Shown here piece after piece: positions 61,343 to 64,000 of a stretch of DNA of 64,000 nucleotides (position 1 is the stretch's first letter; every line of letters begins with the position of its first letter). The position numbers and the translations under genes were made by a program. Below the pieces are notes generated by a model. The model was not told the DNA's origin. It did no database searches and worked only from the letters and a program-made list of their open reading frames with translations. Source of the stretch: Streptomyces caniscabiei (GTDB lineage Bacteria > Actinomycetota > Actinomycetes > Streptomycetales > Streptomycetaceae); contig NZ_JABXWI010000004.1 of assembly GCF_014930365.1 (NCBI RefSeq), positions 558,001 through 622,000 of the forward strand, written 5' to 3'.

Positions 61343-62002
61343 ATGTCTGTGACCTTCGACGGCCTGCTGAACCGGGCCGCCGCCCTGGCCCGCCCCGACC
61401 GCCGCGTCCTCCTCGGTGTCACGGGCGGCCCCGGTGCGGGCAAGACCACCCTGGCCGAGCGGCTGACCCGGGAGCTCAACGGCGGTGGCGAGCCCTGGGT
61501 CGCCCATGTCCCGATGGACGGTTTCCATCTGGCCGACGTGGAGCTGGACCGGCTGGGCCGCCGGGACCGCAAGGGCGCGCCGGACACGTTCGACGCGGCG
61601 GGGTACGCGGCACTGTTGGAGCGGTTGCGGGGCGACGAGGACGACGTCGTGTACGCGCCGGGATTCGAGCGGACCCTGGAGCAGGCGATCGCGGGGGCGA
61701 TCCCGGTCCCGCGGTCCGCGCGGCTGGTGGTGACGGAGGGGAACTATCTGCTGGTGCCCGGCGAACCCTGGTCGCGTGTCCGTTCCCACCTGGACGAGGT
61801 GTGGTTCTGCGAGCTGGACGAGGCCGAGCGTGTCCGTCGTCTGGTCGCCCGCCACGAGGAGTTCGGCAAGGGACATGACGAGGCGGTCGCCTGGGTCCTC
61901 CGCACGGACGAGCGCAACGCGGAGCTGGTGGCGACGACCAGGCCGTACGCGGACCTGGTGGTGCCGGCGTCGGCGATGCCCGTGGTGGAGGCCGGAGCGT
62001 AG
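61343..62002 (+). CDS. Nucleoside/uridine-kinase-like P-loop kinase
   Basis: A 219-residue kinase. The P-loop GGPGAGKTT is at 28-36. 'HVPMDGFHLADVELDRLGRRDRKGAPDTFD', given in part, is the substrate-site region. 'RLVVTEGNYLLVPGEPW' is Walker B. 'RRLVARHEEFGKGHDEAVAWV' is the lid-type helix. This fits the uridine kinase/pantothenate kinase/fructose-kinase-like group often listed as nucleoside/nucleotide kinase family protein. The precise substrate is open. It lacks an obvious ribosome site, so it may be leaderless. Its transcript ends at the hairpin 62022-62055. Confidence 0.88.
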   Translation: MSVTFDGLLNRAAALARPDRRVLLGVTGGPGAGKTTLAERLTRELNGGGEPWVAHVPMDGFHLADVELDRLGRRDRKGAPDTFDAAGYAALLERLRGDEDDVVYAPGFERTLEQAIAGAIPVPRSARLVVTEGNYLLVPGEPWSRVRSHLDEVWFCELDEAERVRRLVARHEEFGKGHDEAVAWVLRTDERNAELVATTRPYADLVVPASAMPVVEAGA

Positions 62003-62021
62003 GAACGGGCCGGGGGAATGA

Positions 62022-62055
62022 GGCAGCCCGACGTCGTCAGGAACGTCGGGCTGCC
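62022..62055. terminator. Perfect 12-bp hairpin, bidirectional
   Basis: Arms ggcagcccgacg (62022-62033) and cgtcgggctgcc (62044-62055) with a 10-base loop sit between convergent stops. Confidence 0.8.
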
Positions 62056-62087
62056 GGTCTGTGCGGCCTGTGGCCGGGCGCGGGGGG

Positions 62088-63941
62088 TCAGGGGCGCAGC
62101 GTCAGGGTCGGTTCGCCCCGGTCGTCGCCCGCCGGGTCACCGATCACGGCCGTGAACGCCTCCGTGCGGACCCTCAGCCCGTCCGCGACGCGGTCGAACG
62201 TGGGGTCGAAGACCGCGCCGGACCCGCCGTAGCGGACGGCGAAGACGCTGAGGTCGTCCGGCGCATCCGGTGCGGGGGTGGCCTCGACGGCCGTGGAGGC
62301 CACCAGGTGGGACCAGCCCTCGTCGGGGTTGCCGTAGCCGCGCGGGTCGGCGGCGAGGGCGAAGGCGGCGCGCTCCTGGGTGGTGTCGGCGCGGGCGTCG
62401 AAGAACTCCGGGCCCTCGGCGGCCGGGTGGGTCAGCCACAGGTCGCCGGCCGAGGTCACGTCGGCGTCCGCGATCCGGCGCAGGCCCTGCGCGTCGTCCG
62501 CCACGTACGGCAGTCCGGCGAGGAGGTACGGCGAGCCGGGCAGGCGTTCGACGGCGACGGTGGTCCACAGTCGGGTGCCGTCGGTGACGTACAGGGACTG
62601 GACGTGCCGCAGGACGTGGTCGCGGGTGACGACGGGCTTGGTGACGAGCTTGGCCGCGAGGCCGTCGGCCCGGACGTCCCGGACCCGGGTCTCGCCCATG
62701 GGCCGGCAGAGCAGGAACCCGTCGACGACCGGGCCGAAGCCGTGCTGGCGGTCGACGGCTGCGGGGAGGAGATAGGTCCCGTCGGCCTCGATCAGGGCGG
62801 GCGTCATCCTGGAGTCGAAGGCGACGGAGACCCGGCCCGCCCGCAGCTGGTGCCGGACCGGCCGGGTGGACGGGGTGCGGTGCCAGGGTGTGGTGTCCTG
62901 GATCTGCCAGACCAGCATCCACGCGAAGTGGCCGTCGACGCCGCCGTCCGGCTTGACCGCGTGCCGGCCCCATCGGGTGTCGCCCCGGTAGCGGCCCAGG
63001 TCGGCACCGACGCGGTGGCCGAAGTAGCGCAGGCCGAGCACGGACTCGAAGCCGGAGTGCTGTTCGCTGTAGCGGGGGCCGCCGTTGTCGAAGCCGCCGA
63101 CGGTGAGGCGTGCGTCGATGTAGCGGGCGACCGCCTCCCCGTCCTCGGCGAAGATCTCCTCGCCGCTCACCCGGTGGGCCTGGGCGAGGAACGACAGGGA
63201 GATGGGGCCGTAGTTGTTGTCGTAGGCGCCGCCGTGCTCGGGTGGGAGGAGGGCGCCCCGGTCGCGTACCCGGTGGGCGCGGATCTCGTCGGCGTACAGG
63301 GTGAGCGCCTGTGCGCGGATCCGTTCGCCGTCCTCGGGCGGAAGGTGGCGGGCGAGCATCAGGCCGCCGACGACGCAGCCGATGGCCTGGTTGCCGGCCT
63401 CCTGCGGGTTGAAGAAGGTCGCCTCGGTGAGCCAGCGCCAGTAGCCGCGGCTCATCTCCCGCAGTGCGCCGGTCTGTTCGTCGGTGAGGAGGCCCTCGGC
63501 GAGGTCGAGCAGGTTGACCGCCTGGAGCAGCGCCCATACCGTGCTCGGCCAGTCGCCGATCGGGTGGGCGCCGGGCGCCAGGGTGTAACGGGCGTACGGG
63601 AAGCCGGAGTCGCGCACCCTGAGGTTCGGGTAGCCGGGGTTGTCGTCGGTGAAGACGCGCTCCCGGAGGTGGAAGTCGGTGCTGCGGCCGACCGCCTCCG
63701 GCAGGCGCGGGTCCTTGGTGCGCTGCCAGGCGAGGGCGAGCAGGGAGGTGATGCCGAGGGAGGTGTCGCCGATGTCGTCGACGCAGTCGGGGTGTTCGAG
63801 GTTGCCCTCGGGCGTGATGCGCGCGAGGGCCTGTTCGACGACGCCGGTGAGGACCTCGTCGTACGCCTCGGGGCTGTCCGGCAGGTCGTGCAACGGGTCG
63901 AGCTGGCGCGGGAGATGCACGGGAGGGGGCGTGGGGCGCAC
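62088..63941 (-). CDS. Probable alpha/alpha-toroid polysaccharide-active enzyme
   Basis: A 617-residue protein. The first 350 residues are helical with Trp/Tyr/His-rich turns ('FPYARYTLAPGAHPIGDWPSTVWALLQA', in part; 'YDNNYGPISLSFLAQAHRV', 'GGPRYSEQHSGFESVLGLRYFGHRVG'), the look of an (alpha/alpha)-barrel as in polysaccharide lyases and heparinase-like enzymes. The C-terminal 250 are beta-rich ('RVSVAFDSRMTPALIEADGTYLLP', in part; 'VAVERLPGSPYLLAGLPYV'), like the sheet domain of those lyases. No signal peptide. The catalytic residues are not assigned. The GTG at 63941 has an AAGGA run 12 bp upstream. Confidence 0.65.
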   Translation of the reverse strand: MRPTPPPVHLPRQLDPLHDLPDSPEAYDEVLTGVVEQALARITPEGNLEHPDCVDDIGDTSLGITSLLALAWQRTKDPRLPEAVGRSTDFHLRERVFTDDNPGYPNLRVRDSGFPYARYTLAPGAHPIGDWPSTVWALLQAVNLLDLAEGLLTDEQTGALREMSRGYWRWLTEATFFNPQEAGNQAIGCVVGGLMLARHLPPEDGERIRAQALTLYADEIRAHRVRDRGALLPPEHGGAYDNNYGPISLSFLAQAHRVSGEEIFAEDGEAVARYIDARLTVGGFDNGGPRYSEQHSGFESVLGLRYFGHRVGADLGRYRGDTRWGRHAVKPDGGVDGHFAWMLVWQIQDTTPWHRTPSTRPVRHQLRAGRVSVAFDSRMTPALIEADGTYLLPAAVDRQHGFGPVVDGFLLCRPMGETRVRDVRADGLAAKLVTKPVVTRDHVLRHVQSLYVTDGTRLWTTVAVERLPGSPYLLAGLPYVADDAQGLRRIADADVTSAGDLWLTHPAAEGPEFFDARADTTQERAAFALAADPRGYGNPDEGWSHLVASTAVEATPAPDAPDDLSVFAVRYGGSGAVFDPTFDRVADGLRVRTEAFTAVIGDPAGDDRGEPTLTLRP

Positions 63942-63946
63942 GGGGA

Positions 63947-64000
63947 TCAGTCCTTCATGCCTGGGGTGGCCATGGAGTGGTTCGTCGGGGTCACACGGCG
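63947..64000 (-). CDS. Possible C-terminus of an upstream gene, cut by window
   Basis: The frame is open from the window edge to TGA at 63949-63947, reading RRVTPTNHSMATPGMKD. It ends 5 bp before the GTG of the toroid-enzyme gene, and the AAGGA inside it would serve as that gene's ribosome site. Too short to name. Confidence 0.3.
   Translation of the reverse strand, partial: RRVTPTNHSMATPGMKD

Overview
The window reads as a piece of a Streptomyces-type actinobacterial chromosome. The evidence is very high GC with strong third-position bias, frequent GTG starts, many ATGA/GTGA stop-start overlaps, Tat and LAETG-type export signals, ANTAR/SpoIIE/CitB-type regulators, and several copies of a GC-rich intergenic inverted-repeat element common in streptomycete genomes. 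No rRNA, tRNA, CRISPR array, intact insertion sequence or prophage was seen. Almost everything is chromosomal accessory or metabolic sequence. About 52 protein genes (two cut by the window edges) and one clear pseudogene are supported.

Layout. 1-9.4 kb: a cut cupin gene, two proline-rich or TPR-like membrane-anchored proteins, an SRPBCC protein, a NarL-type two-component pair (5100-7099) with a palindrome-rich segment beside it, and a large DUF1996 surface protein with a sortase signal. 9.6-17.6 kb: a membrane Cache/PAS/GAF/SpoIIE/HATPase phosphatase, a Gfo/Idh/MocA oxidoreductase, a DUF998-like membrane protein, an alpha/beta hydrolase, a DUF1152 protein, an aldo/keto reductase and an Ala/Lys-rich protein. 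17.8-20 kb: an FprA-type ferredoxin-NADP reductase behind a possible iron box, and a YciO/YrdC protein.

20.0-27.4 kb is the most interesting region. It holds a tightly packed STM4015-STM4014-STM4013-STM4012-STM4011 operon: a leucine-rich-repeat protein, an ATP-grasp-like protein, an alkaline-phosphatase-superfamily hydrolase and two radical SAM enzymes. Divergent to it are a DUF6745 protein and a small 'RQGDV' protein. No product or function is known to me. The operon runs directly into a decayed type II thioesterase. 27.5-33.2 kb: a complete tripartite tricarboxylate transporter (TctC-TctB-TctA) divergent from its likely CitA/CitB-type sensor-regulator pair.

33.2-44.9 kb: an acyl-CoA synthetase, a DUF4032 kinase-like protein, a universal stress protein, a VOC protein, then a translationally coupled cassette. 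The cassette encodes a response-regulator/thioredoxin-reductase-like fusion lacking the CxxC pair, a cyclic-nucleotide-binding-domain histidine kinase and a UBP zinc finger. It is followed by a threonine dehydratase-like enzyme and a PobA-like flavin monooxygenase. 45-57 kb: a Tat-exported WD40/TolB-like plus amidohydrolase fusion, DUF6328, a type II cholesterol-oxidase-like flavoprotein, DUF1206, an RpiR regulator, a small gene behind an AT-rich island and two strong hairpins, a DUF1232 protein, a TerD-CAP-CAP fusion carrying an in-frame copy of the dispersed repeat, and an exported serine hydrolase. 57-64 kb: a GH65 phosphorylase with its beta-phosphoglucomutase, an ANTAR-GAF regulator, a nucleoside-kinase-like enzyme and a probable alpha/alpha-toroid polysaccharide-active enzyme.

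Functional assignments rest on reading motifs and family resemblance by eye. No database search or structure prediction was run.
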